Of a stretch of DNA of 64,000 bases, positions 8,619-20,031 are shown one piece after another (within the stretch, counting starts at the first letter, position 1; every line of letters starts with the position of its first letter). The DNA lies in assembly GCF_002192455.1 (NCBI RefSeq), contig NZ_CP021744.1, forward strand, positions 1,736,001 through 1,800,000, written 5' to 3'. The DNA comes from Streptomyces albireticuli (GTDB lineage Bacteria; Actinomycetota; Actinomycetes; Streptomycetales; Streptomycetaceae). Made by a program: the position numbers and the translations under genes. The notes under the pieces are model-generated. The model made no database searches and was not told where the DNA came from. It worked only from the letters and a program-made list of their open reading frames with translations.

Positions 8619-8718
8619 GCTCAAGTCCTCGCCTTCTCCAGGACTCAGGCGGTGCACCGGTACTCCCCTTGTTCACAAGAGTTACGAAGGGCCCGACACC
8701 GCGGGTCAGTTGAAGCTT

Positions 8719-8743
8719 GGTGTGCTGGGTGTGCTGGGTGTGC
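8719..8743. repeat. Short 9-bp tandem repeat in the ngcE leader
   Basis: The unit GGTGTGCTG occurs almost three times in a row, between the ngcE start and the dre-like site. No function is evident. Confidence 0.6.
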
Positions 8744-8832
8744 GCCGGGATCGGTGACGTTCGCGCGCGGTGTGTCCGTCCGCTGCCGGCCCCGGATCCT
8801 TCACGACGGCTCGCGGCCGCCCCGGACGTGCG

Positions 8833-8848
8833 ACAGGTATAGTCCACT
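8833..8848. promoter_or_regulatory. dre-like DasR operator between ngcE and the GH92 gene
   Basis: ACAGGTATAGTCCACT matches the DasR-responsive element ACTGGTCTAGTCCACT at 14 of 16 positions. DasR (GntR family) represses GlcNAc uptake genes in Streptomyces until bound by glucosamine-6-phosphate. The site is about 215 bases upstream of ngcE, rather distant, so a long leader or looping is implied. Confidence 0.65.
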
Positions 8849-9089
8849 CTCCATCAACTGGGCAAGATCGGGAGCGTCTTTACCCCTCAGTCTTTCCCTA
8901 GTTGAGACCTCCCACAAGCGGTCTCCGCGAGCGATCCCACACGCGATCCCGCGAGCGGCACCCGTACACGGACCCCGTGAGCGATCCCGCCCGGCGGTGC
9001 CGTCGAGCCGTCCCCCGATCCCACCGATTCCGCCGATCCTCACAGGGGATCGCAAGGGCTCCCGCGACGCGACACCAACATCGGAACCC

Positions 9090-9106
9090 TTGACACCACT
9101 GGTGTC
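9090..9106 (+). promoter_or_regulatory. -35 box overlapped by a perfect palindrome upstream of the GH92 gene
   Basis: TTGACA at 9090-9095 is embedded in GACACCA-C-TGGTGTC (9092-9106), a perfect 7-bp inverted repeat. A weak -10 (TACTTA, 9115-9120) follows at 19 bases. An operator covering the -35 box suggests repression by a dimeric regulator of LacI, ROK or GntR type. It lies 66 bases before the start codon. Confidence 0.55.
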
Positions 9107-9171
9107 TCACGGACTACTTATCTTTGCGCGACGCAGGTGACATCGTTGTCAGTTTCCTCGGGAGGCATGGC

Positions 9172-12100
9172 ATGCGGCACGGACAGCGATACGGGCCCCC
9201 CGGCCGGTCCGGGCACCACCGCCGGCGTAACCTCACGCGCTCCCTGGCGCTCCTCGCGGCCACCCTGGTGGTGACGGTCACTCAGAGCACTCACGGGGCC
9301 CCGGCGGTGACGGCTTCGGCCGTTCGGGCCAACGCCCCCGCCGAGCGGTTCTCCTCCTCCTTCGAGGCGGACGAGCCCCGGCCCGACTGGACCGACACGG
9401 TCGAGACCGACGCCGCCGGGCGCAAGCGGTCCGCCGGGGTCGACGGCCAGGACACGAGCGGCATCCCCGGCGGCGTCATGGACCGCGTCGGCGCCGTCCG
9501 GGCGAGCGGCGAGAACACGGGGGGCGGTGAGACCAAGGAGAATCTGGTCGACGGCGAGCCCACCACGAAGTGGCTCTCCTTCGAGCGGACGCCTTGGCTG
9601 GAACTCGACCTCTCCGAACCCGTACGGACCGTGCGGTACGCGCTCACCTCCGCCAACGACGCCCCCGCCCGCGACCCCCGGGACTGGACGCTCCAGGGCT
9701 CCCAGGACGGCCGCACCTGGACCGCCCTGGACACCCGTAAGGACGAGAGCTTCGAAAAGCGCCTCCAGACGCGGGAGTTCTCCTTCACCAACACCACCCC
9801 CTACCGCCACTACCGGCTCGACATAGCCCGCAACGGCGGCGCCGACCTCACCCAGCTGGCCGAGCTCCAGCTCGCGACCGAGGACACCGGCACCCCGCCG
9901 CCCTCCGACATGCGCAGCCGGGTCGATCGCGGCCCCACCGGCTCCCCCACCGCCAAGGCCCGCGTCGGCTTCACCGGCACCCGCTCCCTGCGCTACGGAG
10001 GCACCCACCGGGCGGCCGGCCGGGGCTACTCGTACAACAAGGTCTTCGACGTGAACGTCCGCGTCACCGACCGGACCCGGCTGGCGTACAAGGTCTTCCC
10101 CTCGATGCCGGAGCCCGACGCGCGCTACCCCGCCACCCATGTCGCGGTGGACCTCGCCTTCACCGACGGCACCTATCTGAGCGACCTCGACGCCGTCGAC
10201 CAGTACGGCGCGCCCCTCACCCCGCGGGGCCAGGCCGAGGCGAAGACGCTCTACGCCAACCAGTGGAACAACCGGGAGTCGTCCGTCGGCGCCGTCGCCG
10301 CGGGAAAGACCGTCGACCGCGTGCTCATCGCCTACGACGCGCCCGCCGGCCCGGCGAGGTTCCGCGGCTGGGTCGACGACATCTCACTCGCCCCCGCGCC
10401 CGCCGAGCGCCCGCCAGCCCATCCGGCGGACCACGCGCTCACCACCCGCGGCACCCACTCCAGCTCCGGCTTCTCCCGGGGCAACACCTTCCCCGCCACC
10501 GCCGTCCCGCACGGCTTCAACTTCTGGACCCCGGTCACCAACGCCGGCTCGACCGACTGGCTCTACCAGTACGCGGCCGGCAACAACGCCGACAACCTCC
10601 CCACCCTCCAGGCCCTCGCCGCGAGCCATGAGCCGAGCCCCTGGATGGGCGACCGGCAGACGTTCCAGATCATGCCGACGGCCGCCGCCGGCACCCCGCC
10701 CGCGGGGCGCGCGGCCCGCGCCCTGCCCTTCCGCCACGCCGACGAGACCGCGCGGCCGCACTACTACGGCGTCACCTTCACCAACGGCCTCAAGGCCGAG
10801 ATCGCGCCCGCCGACCACGCCGCGATGATGCGCTTCACCTATCCGGGCGACGACGCGGGCGTCGTCCTCGACAACGTCAGGAACCAGGGCGGCCTGACCC
10901 TCGACCCCGAGCACGGCGTGATCACCGGCTGGTCCGACGTGAAGAGCGGCCTGTCCGTCGGCGCCGGCCGGCTCTACGTCTACGGCGTCTTCGACGCTCC
11001 GGTCACCGCGAGCGGCAAGCTCAAGGGCGACCACGGCGGCCAGGACGTCACCGGCTATCTGCGCTTCCGGCCCGGCCGGGACCGTACGGTCACGCTGCGC
11101 CTCGCGACCTCCCTCATGGGCGTCGACCAGGCGAAGGCCAACCTCGACCAGGAGATCCCGGAGGGCACCTCCTTCAAGCGCGTCCACGACCGGGCCCGTA
11201 GCGCGTGGGACGACGTCCTCGGGCGCGTCGAGGTCGAGGGCGCGAGCCGGGACCAGCTCACCACCCTCTACTCCAGCCTCTACCGCCTCTACCTGTATCC
11301 CAACTCGGGCTTCGAGAACACGGGCACCCGCGGCCGCCCGCAGCACCGCTACGCCAGCCCCTTCTCCGCGCCCGTCGGCGAGACCACCCCGACCCGTACC
11401 GGCGCGAAGATCGTCGACGGTGAGGTCTACGTCAACAACGGCTTCTGGGACACCTACCGCACCACATGGCCCGCCTACTCCCTCCTGTCCCCCAAGGGCG
11501 CGGGCAAGCTCGTCGACGGCTTCGTCCAGCAGTACAAGGACGGCGGCTGGATCTCCCGCTGGTCCTCCCCCGGCTACGCCGATCTGATGACCGGCACCAG
11601 CTCGGACGTCGCCTTCGCGGACGCCTATGCCAAGGGCGTCGACTTCGACGCGGAGGCCGCCTACGAGGCCGCGCTCAAGAACGCCACGGTCGCGCCCACG
11701 GACCCGGGCGTCGGCCGCAAGGGAATGGAGACCTCCGTCTTCCTCGGCTACACCAGCACCGCCACCCGCGAGGGCATGTCCTGGGCGCTGGAGGGCTACC
11801 TCAACGACTTCGGGCTCGCCCGGATGGGCGAGGCGCTGTACGAGAAGACCCACAAGGCCCGCTACAAGGAGGAGTCCGCCTACTTCCTGAACCGCGCGCG
11901 GAACTACGTGAAGCTCTTCGACCCCCGCGTCGGCTTCTTCCAGGGCAAGGACGCCTCCGGCGGCTGGCGGCTCACGCCCGAGCGGTACGACCCCCGCGTC
12001 TGGGGGCACGACTACACCGAGACCAACGGCTGGAACTTCGCCTTCCACGCGCCGCAGGACACCCGGGGCCTGGCGAACCTCTACGGCGGCCGGGCCGGCC

Positions 12101-13080
12101 TGGCCAAGAAGCTCGACACCTTCTTCGCCACCCCCGAGACGGGCACGCCGGAGTTCGCCGGCTCGTACGGCGGCGTCATCCACGAGATGACGGAGGCGCG
12201 GGACGTCCGGATGGGCATGTACGGCCACAGCAACCAGGTCTCGCACCACATCGCCTATCTGTACGACGCGGCCGGGCAGCCCTGGAAGACGCAGGCGAAG
12301 GTCCGTGAGGTGCTGTCCCGGCTCTACCTCGGCAGCGAGATCGGCCAGGGGTACCCGGGCGACGAGGACAACGGCGAGATGTCGGCCTGGTACCTCTTCA
12401 GCGCCCTCGGCTTCTACCCGCTGGTGATGGGCGGCGGCGAGTACGCGATCGGGTCGCCGCTGTTCACCAAGGCCACCGTCCACCTGGACAACGGCCGCGA
12501 CATCGTGGTGAAGGCCCCCCGCAACAGCGCCCGGAACGTCTACGTCCAGGGGCTGCGGGTCAACGGCCGGCAATGGAACTCGACGGCCCTCCCGCACTCC
12601 GCGGTGGCCGACGGCGGGACGCTGGAGTTCGCCATGGGCCCCCGGCCCTCGGACTGGGGCGGCGGCCGCGACGCCGGGCCCTCGTCCGTCACGCACGACG
12701 ACAAGGTGCCCGCGCCCCGGGCCGACGTGACCGCGCAGGGCGGCTCGCCGCTGACGGACGACACCTCGGCCACGCAGGCGTCCTTCACCACCGCCGCCCT
12801 GGAGGTGCCGTCGGCCGCGCGGGTCGGCTCGTACACCCTCACCTCGGCGGAGCGGGCGAAGGCGCCGGACGGCTGGGTGCTGGAGGGATCCGGGGACGGC
12901 ACCACCTGGACGGAGGTCGACCGGCGGGTGGGCGAGTCCTTCTCCTGGGACCGGCAGACCCGGGTCTTCGGGGTGCGGCACCCGGGCGCGTACCGGCACT
13001 ACCGGCTGACGGCGGCGGCCGGCGGGGGCGGGGAGAGCACCCTGGCCGAGATCGAACTATTGGGGACATCTTCTCCATAA
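9172..13080 (+). CDS. Secreted GH92 alpha-mannosidase with flanking F5/8-type C (CBM32-like) domains
   Basis: 1302 residues from the ATG with ggagg 6 bases upstream; a frame from 9124 lacks such a site. A basic N-terminus and hydrophobic segment (RSLALLAATLVVTVTQS) form a signal peptide. Residues about 105-240 are a discoidin/F5-8C carbohydrate-binding domain (WTLQGSQDGRTWTALDTR..YRHYRL). The GH92 N-terminal beta domain begins at THSSSGFSRGNTFPATAVPHGFNFWTPVTN, and the (alpha/alpha)6 catalytic domain carries NNGFWDTYRTTWPAYSLL, GYPGDEDNGEMSAWYLFSALGFYP and YGHSNQVSHHIAYLYD, all GH92 hallmarks. A shortened second F5/8C-like domain ends the protein (WVLEGSGDGTTWTEVDR..YRHYRL). GH92 enzymes are calcium-dependent exo-mannosidases, mostly alpha-1,2, acting on fungal mannans or N-glycans. 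The divergent GlcNAc transporter fits N-glycan or fungal-wall use. Confidence 0.93.
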   Translation: MRHGQRYGPPGRSGHHRRRNLTRSLALLAATLVVTVTQSTHGAPAVTASAVRANAPAERFSSSFEADEPRPDWTDTVETDAAGRKRSAGVDGQDTSGIPGGVMDRVGAVRASGENTGGGETKENLVDGEPTTKWLSFERTPWLELDLSEPVRTVRYALTSANDAPARDPRDWTLQGSQDGRTWTALDTRKDESFEKRLQTREFSFTNTTPYRHYRLDIARNGGADLTQLAELQLATEDTGTPPPSDMRSRVDRGPTGSPTAKARVGFTGTRSLRYGGTHRAAGRGYSYNKVFDVNVRVTDRTRLAYKVFPSMPEPDARYPATHVAVDLAFTDGTYLSDLDAVDQYGAPLTPRGQAEAKTLYANQWNNRESSVGAVAAGKTVDRVLIAYDAPAGPARFRGWVDDISLAPAPAERPPAHPADHALTTRGTHSSSGFSRGNTFPATAVPHGFNFWTPVTNAGSTDWLYQYAAGNNADNLPTLQALAASHEPSPWMGDRQTFQIMPTAAAGTPPAGRAARALPFRHADETARPHYYGVTFTNGLKAEIAPADHAAMMRFTYPGDDAGVVLDNVRNQGGLTLDPEHGVITGWSDVKSGLSVGAGRLYVYGVFDAPVTASGKLKGDHGGQDVTGYLRFRPGRDRTVTLRLATSLMGVDQAKANLDQEIPEGTSFKRVHDRARSAWDDVLGRVEVEGASRDQLTTLYSSLYRLYLYPNSGFENTGTRGRPQHRYASPFSAPVGETTPTRTGAKIVDGEVYVNNGFWDTYRTTWPAYSLLSPKGAGKLVDGFVQQYKDGGWISRWSSPGYADLMTGTSSDVAFADAYAKGVDFDAEAAYEAALKNATVAPTDPGVGRKGMETSVFLGYTSTATREGMSWALEGYLNDFGLARMGEALYEKTHKARYKEESAYFLNRARNYVKLFDPRVGFFQGKDASGGWRLTPERYDPRVWGHDYTETNGWNFAFHAPQDTRGLANLYGGRAGLAKKLDTFFATPETGTPEFAGSYGGVIHEMTEARDVRMGMYGHSNQVSHHIAYLYDAAGQPWKTQAKVREVLSRLYLGSEIGQGYPGDEDNGEMSAWYLFSALGFYPLVMGGGEYAIGSPLFTKATVHLDNGRDIVVKAPRNSARNVYVQGLRVNGRQWNSTALPHSAVADGGTLEFAMGPRPSDWGGGRDAGPSSVTHDDKVPAPRADVTAQGGSPLTDDTSATQASFTTAALEVPSAARVGSYTLTSAERAKAPDGWVLEGSGDGTTWTEVDRRVGESFSWDRQTRVFGVRHPGAYRHYRLTAAAGGGGESTLAEIELLGTSSP

Positions 13081-13125
13081 ACATGATTGACAGGTAAAGA
13101 AATTGTGAAACGATCAATGTGATCC

Positions 13126-13154
13126 AGTGGCGCGTCCCGAACGGGCGCGCCACT
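13126..13154 (+). terminator. Hairpin between the GH92 and repeat-protein genes
   Basis: AGTGGCGCG and CGCGCCACT form a 9-bp perfect stem, extended inside by CCC/GGG around GAAC. It lies 45 bases after the GH92 stop and 29 bases before the next start, so it ends GH92 transcription or sits in the leader of the next gene. Confidence 0.65.
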
Positions 13155-13182
13155 CTTCACTCCTGACGCACTGGAGACCTAC

Positions 13183-14211
13183 GTGGCTCACTCCTCCGAC
13201 CGCACGCGCGGCGTCGCCCTGCGCCGTCTCGCGACCGCGGCGATAGCCGCCGCCCTGGTCGGCACCACCGCCGGACAGGCTCTCGCCGACGGCCCCGCGC
13301 CCGTGAAATCCGCGGCCGAGCGGGCGGCGAAGCTGTCCGGCGACACCTCCGGAAAGCACCGTTCCGAGGCCCTGCGCGGCGAGGCGAAGTCCGGCGACTA
13401 CCCCAAGTCCGGCGCCACCGCTCCCAAGGCCCCGCGTCTCGCGGCTCCCCGCTCGGTCAAGGCCGACGGTCCGTCCGCCGAGGCCCCGTTCTTCCCGCTC
13501 AGCGCCGTCAACTCGAACGAGCTCTTCTTCTACTGGCCCGACGGCAAGGGCGGCATCACGCCCAAGGAGTACGTCACCGACGGCTGGGACAAGATCAACG
13601 CCGCGGCGCGGGTCGACCACGACCGCGACGGTGTCTCCGAGGCCCTCTACGTCCGGGACCTCGACCAGAACATCATCTTCGCCACCGCCGACAAGGGCGC
13701 GTCCGTCGTCGCGGACGACTGGGGTCAGTACGACCAGTTCATGTCCCCGGGCAACCTGGGCGGCGGCAAGGAGTCCGACATCCTGGTCCGGGACCGCGAG
13801 GGTGTCCTGTGGCTGTACCTCGCCTACCCCGACGGCACCCTGACGGGCCGCAAGAAGGTCGGTCCGGGCTGGGGCCAGTTCACCGAGATCGCCGGCCGCG
13901 GTGACCTGACGGGTGACGGCAAGACCGACATCGTCGCCCGCGACAAGGACGGCGTGCTGTGGCTCTACAAGGGCACCGGCGACTACACCAAGCCGTTCGA
14001 GGCCAAGCAGCGCATCGGCGGCGGCTGGAACCAGTTCAACAAGCTGGCGGCCACCGGTGACGTCGACCTGGACGGCAAGGCCGACCTGATCGCCCGCGAC
14101 AACGACGGCGCCCTGTGGCTCTACCGGGGCACGGGCAACGCCTCGCAGCCCTACGACTACAAGGTCAAGATCGGCAACTCCGGCTGGAACCAGTTCCGCC
14201 TGCTGTTCTGA
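13183..14211 (+). CDS. Secreted FG-GAP/VCBS-repeat protein
   Basis: 342 residues from a GTG with a ggag site about 8 bases upstream. It has a signal peptide (RRLATAAIAAALVGTTAGQALA, cleavage after about residue 35), then a Lys/Ala/Pro-rich linker to about residue 100, then about five FG-GAP-type blades with GDLTGDGKTDIVARDKDGVLWLYKGTG and similar repeats, giving a partial beta-propeller. Such proteins are abundant exported proteins of Streptomyces with no known catalytic role; substrate or surface binding is assumed. The repeats differ from those of the fragment at 3241, so they are not recent copies. A strong terminator follows. Confidence 0.85.
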   Translation: MAHSSDRTRGVALRRLATAAIAAALVGTTAGQALADGPAPVKSAAERAAKLSGDTSGKHRSEALRGEAKSGDYPKSGATAPKAPRLAAPRSVKADGPSAEAPFFPLSAVNSNELFFYWPDGKGGITPKEYVTDGWDKINAAARVDHDRDGVSEALYVRDLDQNIIFATADKGASVVADDWGQYDQFMSPGNLGGGKESDILVRDREGVLWLYLAYPDGTLTGRKKVGPGWGQFTEIAGRGDLTGDGKTDIVARDKDGVLWLYKGTGDYTKPFEAKQRIGGGWNQFNKLAATGDVDLDGKADLIARDNDGALWLYRGTGNASQPYDYKVKIGNSGWNQFRLLF

Positions 14212-14230
14212 TCCCGCGTCGTCCTCGCGC

Positions 14231-14262
14231 AGGGGCCGCACCCGCTTCCGGGTGCGGCCCCT
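14231..14262 (+). terminator. Terminator after the FG-GAP repeat gene
   Basis: A perfect 14-bp stem (AGGGGCCGCACCCG with CGGGTGCGGCCCCT) around a CTTC loop, 19 bases after the stop codon. Confidence 0.85.
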
Positions 14263-14300
14263 GCCGCGTTCCGGGGGCAGTGGTCCGTGGCCGGAAAAGC

Positions 14301-14339
14301 CCGACGGGCCGCACCCCGGTGAGGGGTGCGGCCCGTCGG
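14301..14339 (-). terminator. Terminator after acnA
   Basis: A perfect 17-bp stem (14301-14317 with 14323-14339) around a GGTGA loop in the convergent region between the repeat gene and acnA. It can serve both directions. Confidence 0.85.
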
Positions 14340-14344
14340 CCCGT

Positions 14345-14424
14345 GCGGTGCCCGCTCGCTCGTGGATCCGCCCGTTCGCGGATCCCGCTCGCTCGCGGGC
14401 GGCTCGCTTGCTCGCGGATCTCGC
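14345..14424. repeat. Degenerate tandem repeats derived from the 3' end of acnA
   Basis: On the minus strand the last acnA codons (GATCCGCAAGTAAGCGA) are followed by several variants of the same string, such as GATCCGCGAGCAAGCGA. They look like decayed duplications of the gene end. Confidence 0.55.
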
Positions 14425-17169
<2,745 letters not shown>

Positions 17170-17207
17170 CTACGGCAATCCTGCCGTCACGTGATCGCGT
17201 CCATCCG

Positions 17208-17237
17208 CTAAGGTGTGCCTTAGTTAGGCATGCCTTA
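17208..17237. promoter_or_regulatory. Iron-box-like overlapping palindromes upstream of acnA
   Basis: CTAAGGTGTGCCTTAG (17208-17223) is a perfect 6-bp inverted repeat with a 4-base spacer, and it abuts TTAGGCATGCCTTA (17224-17237), one mismatch from perfect. The TTAGG/CCTAA elements resemble DmdR/DtxR-family iron boxes (TTAGGTTAGGCTAACCTAA type). They lie 70-100 bases upstream of the acnA start. Iron control of an Fe-S enzyme is plausible but inferred. Confidence 0.5.
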
Positions 17238-17268
17238 CTGGCGCGACAGCGGTACGCCTCTCGTCAGA

Positions 17269-17286
17269 TATCTCGATGTCGAGATA
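17269..17286. promoter_or_regulatory. 18-bp palindrome upstream of acnA, TamR-like operator
   Basis: TATCTCGATGTCGAGATA is a perfect 8-bp inverted repeat with a 2-base spacer. The form fits MarR-family operators of the UrtR/TamR group; S. coelicolor TamR is reported to control aconitase in response to aconitate or citrate. The palindrome is certain; the regulator is inferred from memory. Confidence 0.5.
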
Positions 17287-17344
17287 ACTCTAGTACATCG
17301 ACGTGGAACGGTCATGCCCGGATAGGCCGAGCGGCCGTGCGGTT

Positions 17345-17369
17345 CCCCCGGCATGCCTGGTGCCGGGGG
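17345..17369 (-). terminator. Hairpin after the alpha/beta hydrolase gene
   Basis: CCCCCGGCA pairs perfectly with TGCCGGGGG around a 7-base loop, 70 bases past the hydrolase stop. Confidence 0.55.
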
Positions 17370-17438
17370 CGGCGGGGCGCCCGCGGGATCACCGCTCGGA
17401 GCGGCGTGCCGCCGCGGGCCGGGGCGCCCCTGCCCCGC

Positions 17439-18353
17439 CTACGCCTCTTTCGCCGCTTCACGCACTTCAGCCGCTTCCGCCCTGCGGACGAGCGCGGGCA
17501 CCTCGCTGTTCAGCACGGACACCGGAAGGCCGTGTCCGGCGCCGGGGACGATCACCCCTCGCGCGTGCGGCAGGCACCGGCGCGCCCTGGCCGCCGCGCG
17601 GGCACAGTCGATGGCGCGGCTGCGCTCGCCCAGCACCAGCGTGGTGGGCGCGGTGACCGAGCGCAGTTGCTCGTCGGTCATCTTCCTCGGCGGCATCAGG
17701 CGCCACCGGAAGCCGCCGCCCAGGGCTTCGAGGGCGACGCGGGTCTGCGCCTCCGCCACGTCGGGGGTCTCGCCGGTGTCGCCGATGAGGCGGCCGAACC
17801 AGCGGCGCCGGAAGTCGTCGGACTTCATGACGGTCGCGACGACGGCGCCGAGCAGGAAGCGGGGCTTCACGGGGGACAGCGCCGCGACCGGCTCGACCAG
17901 GAGGAGGGAGGCGATCCGGGCGGGAGCGCGCACGGCCTGGTTGAGGGCGACCCAGGCGCCGTAGGAGTGCCCGACGAGGTGCACCCGGTCCGCGCCGAGT
18001 CCGGCGAGGACCTCCTCCAGCCAGGCCGCCATGGCCTCGGGCGTACGGATCGGGGCCGTCTGGATGCTGCGCCCCGGTTCACCGACGCGCTCCACGGCCA
18101 GCACCGGGTGCCCGTCGGCGGCGAACGCGGCGACGCAGGACGCCCAGACGGCGGGCGTGGCGTTGGCACCGCTCAGCAGGACGACCGGAGTGCCGTCGCC
18201 GGTGCCGTAGCGGTGGACCCGGGTCGTGCCGTAACCGGTCTCGACGTCCTGCTCCTCGCGCGGGCCGGGCCAGAATCCCATCGCGTGGTCGTACACGGCG
18301 AGGAAGCGCTCGCGCGCCTCGTCGCCGGTGAAGGTGCTGATCTCGCTTCCCAT
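17439..18353 (-). CDS. Alpha/beta-fold hydrolase
   Basis: 304 residues from the ATG of MGSEISTFTGDEA, preceded by gggaggggt; the frame extends to 18536 without a good site. It has the alpha/beta-hydrolase pattern: oxyanion segment VVLLSGANATPAVW, nucleophile elbow GHSYG (about residue 133), a cap region, and a C-terminal VIVPGAGHGLPV histidine. It is soluble with no signal peptide. The substrate cannot be told from sequence; esterase, lactonase or lipase-like activity is possible. It stands alone, divergent from the Uma2 gene. Confidence 0.85.
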   Translation of the reverse strand: MGSEISTFTGDEARERFLAVYDHAMGFWPGPREEQDVETGYGTTRVHRYGTGDGTPVVLLSGANATPAVWASCVAAFAADGHPVLAVERVGEPGRSIQTAPIRTPEAMAAWLEEVLAGLGADRVHLVGHSYGAWVALNQAVRAPARIASLLLVEPVAALSPVKPRFLLGAVVATVMKSDDFRRRWFGRLIGDTGETPDVAEAQTRVALEALGGGFRWRLMPPRKMTDEQLRSVTAPTTLVLGERSRAIDCARAAARARRCLPHARGVIVPGAGHGLPVSVLNSEVPALVRRAEAAEVREAAKEA

Positions 18354-18587
18354 GGGACACACCCCTCCCGCGGCCGGCCCCCCGGCCGGCTCGGGGTGAT
18401 CTTCCCAGGGCGCCGGAGGGTTCCGGCGGGCGGGTCGGGCGATTCCGTGACGGCGCGCACGGGGAACACACAAGGACCGTTCCCCTGTTCGAGTGAACGG
18501 CCTGCGGACAGGTCCCTGGCAAGCAGTGACTGCCATAGAAACAGGGCAGTCGTCATGCTGCTGTCACGATGTCCTCAGGAGGACCGA

Positions 18588-19142
18588 ATGAGCGCGCAAC
18601 CTCACACGTACGCGGCCGACGACCCCGAAACCGCACTGAAGTATGCGATCCAGCACATCCAGGGGCACCGGGCGCAGATCGTGGAGGGGGTCATCGAAAT
18701 GATGCGTCCGAGCCGGGGACATGAGACTGCGGCCGACCAGATCCGCGACCAGATCGCGGCCAAGGTCGCGGACCTCGGGTGCGTGTCCGGGGCAAGCGAT
18801 CTGGACCTCCCTGGCAGCAGCAACTGGTACATCCCCGATGTGGCGGTGGCGCCCAAGGAACTGGCGAAGGACGCCAAGCATCTGCTGCCCGAGCAGACGC
18901 TTCTCATCGTCGAAGTCACTTCGGATTCCCACGGCGACACCGACAGGGTCGTGAAACGGCGCCGGTATGCCGAGTACAGGGCACCTCTTCACCTTCTGGT
19001 CGACCGCCAGGAGAAGGCCTGCACACTTTTCGCCGAGCCGGGCGAGCTCGGCTACACGAAGTCGGACGGACCGCACCCGTTCGGCACCTCCATCCACCTC
19101 CCCGAGCCCTTCGGCCTCGACCTCGACACGTCGGGGTTCTGA
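18588..19142 (+). CDS. Uma2-family (DUF820) putative endonuclease
   Basis: 184 residues from the ATG with caggagga upstream. The PD-(D/E)XK-type pattern is visible: IVEGVIEMM, YIPDVAVAP, LLIVEVTSDSHGDTDRVVKRRRYAEY. Uma2 proteins are frequent in Streptomyces and cyanobacteria, often in many copies; nuclease activity is predicted from the fold but rarely shown. No partner gene is evident, and the convergent GntR gene is 21 bases away. Confidence 0.85.
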   Translation: MSAQPHTYAADDPETALKYAIQHIQGHRAQIVEGVIEMMRPSRGHETAADQIRDQIAAKVADLGCVSGASDLDLPGSSNWYIPDVAVAPKELAKDAKHLLPEQTLLIVEVTSDSHGDTDRVVKRRRYAEYRAPLHLLVDRQEKACTLFAEPGELGYTKSDGPHPFGTSIHLPEPFGLDLDTSGF

Positions 19143-19163
19143 CCCCGCTCGCCCAACCGGACG

Positions 19164-19526
19164 TCAGCGGTCCGCCAGCCCCGTCCGCACGAGGGCGACG
19201 ACCTCTTCGTCCGAGAGGCCGAGGGCGCGGGCGTCGGTGACCAGGCGGCGGACGCCGTCCATGAGGCGGGCGCGGCCGGGGGCGGTGTCGCCCGCGGTCA
19301 CCACGGCGCCGCGGCCCCGGCGCAGTTCGATGAGGCCTTCCTCGCGCAGGCGCTGGTAGCCGCGGAGCACCGTGTGGACGTTGACGGCCAGGGAGTCGGC
19401 GAGGGCGCGGGCGGCGGGCAGGCGTTCGCCGGGACTGACGGAGCCGTCGGCGATGGCGCCGCGTACGGCGGCGGCGATCTGGTCGCCGAGCGGCAGCGGG
19501 GAGGCGGGGTCGAGGCGGAGCAGCAC
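19164..19526 (-). CDS. GntR-family transcriptional regulator, YtrA type
   Basis: 120 residues from a GTG (VLLRLDPASPLPLGDQIA) with gggagg 8 bases upstream; a longer frame to 19562 would overlap the preceding gene by 32 bases. A winged helix (GERLPAARALADSLAVNVHTVLRGYQRLREEGLIELRRGRGAVV) is followed by a short 40-residue tail, typical of YtrA-type GntR proteins that regulate linked membrane proteins. It starts 4 bases after the stop of the DUF1648 gene, so the two form an operon. Confidence 0.88.
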   Translation of the reverse strand: MLLRLDPASPLPLGDQIAAAVRGAIADGSVSPGERLPAARALADSLAVNVHTVLRGYQRLREEGLIELRRGRGAVVTAGDTAPGRARLMDGVRRLVTDARALGLSDEEVVALVRTGLADR

Positions 19527-19530
19527 GGGG

Positions 19531-19950
19531 TCAGCCTCCCTGGCCGGTGGGGTCGTTCTCACGGTGGTCCGCGCGGCCGGCGGCGTGGTCGCGGGCGGCC
19601 GACGCGAGGAAGGGCACGGCGACGAAGCCGGCCACCCCGTAGGCGAACGCGATCAGGGGGCGCATCGTGAGCGACTTCGCTCCGGCGCGCTCGGCACCGA
19701 ATGCGCCGACGCACACGGCGAACACGGCGCCCGGTATCAGCAGGAGCGCGACCGCCACGTACGGAAGCGCGGCCAGGCTTGTGAAGCCGTCGGCGCGCCC
19801 CGCGGTGCCGAAGTGTGTGGCCACAGGGTCCGGCAGCCCGCTGCGCAGGGAGCCGGACACGGCGAGGAAGGCCGCGGAAAAGACCAGGTAGGGCGCCGGA
19901 ACCAGGACGACGCGGCGCCGGACGGGCGGGGGGTGTGCGGGCACGTTCAC
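19531..19950 (-). CDS. DUF1648 membrane protein
   Basis: About 139 residues. The ggagg site is 5 bases from the GTG at 19950 (only 1-2 from the ATG at 19953), so I take the GTG. There are three membrane segments (VLVPAPYLVFSAAFLAVSG, YVAVALLLIPGAVFAVCVGAF, PLIAFAYGVAGFVAVPFL), and the DUF1648 signature LPDPVATHFGTAGRADG lies between the first two. It is co-transcribed with the GntR regulator. The function is unknown; the pair resembles SdpI/YtrA-type modules that sense or resist membrane stress. Confidence 0.8.
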   Translation of the reverse strand: MNVPAHPPPVRRRVVLVPAPYLVFSAAFLAVSGSLRSGLPDPVATHFGTAGRADGFTSLAALPYVAVALLLIPGAVFAVCVGAFGAERAGAKSLTMRPLIAFAYGVAGFVAVPFLASAARDHAAGRADHRENDPTGQGG

Positions 19951-20031
19951 CATGACCTCCAAGTTGTTCGCATAGTAATAGAACAACTCCCCATGGGGAA
20001 GGAATCTCATATCTGAGATACCGTCTGACTC

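Noticed and set aside
10384..12999. Minus-strand 871-codon frame inside the GH92 gene
   Set aside because: A shadow of the mannosidase frame; composition is that of codon-position complement and it has no ribosome-binding site.
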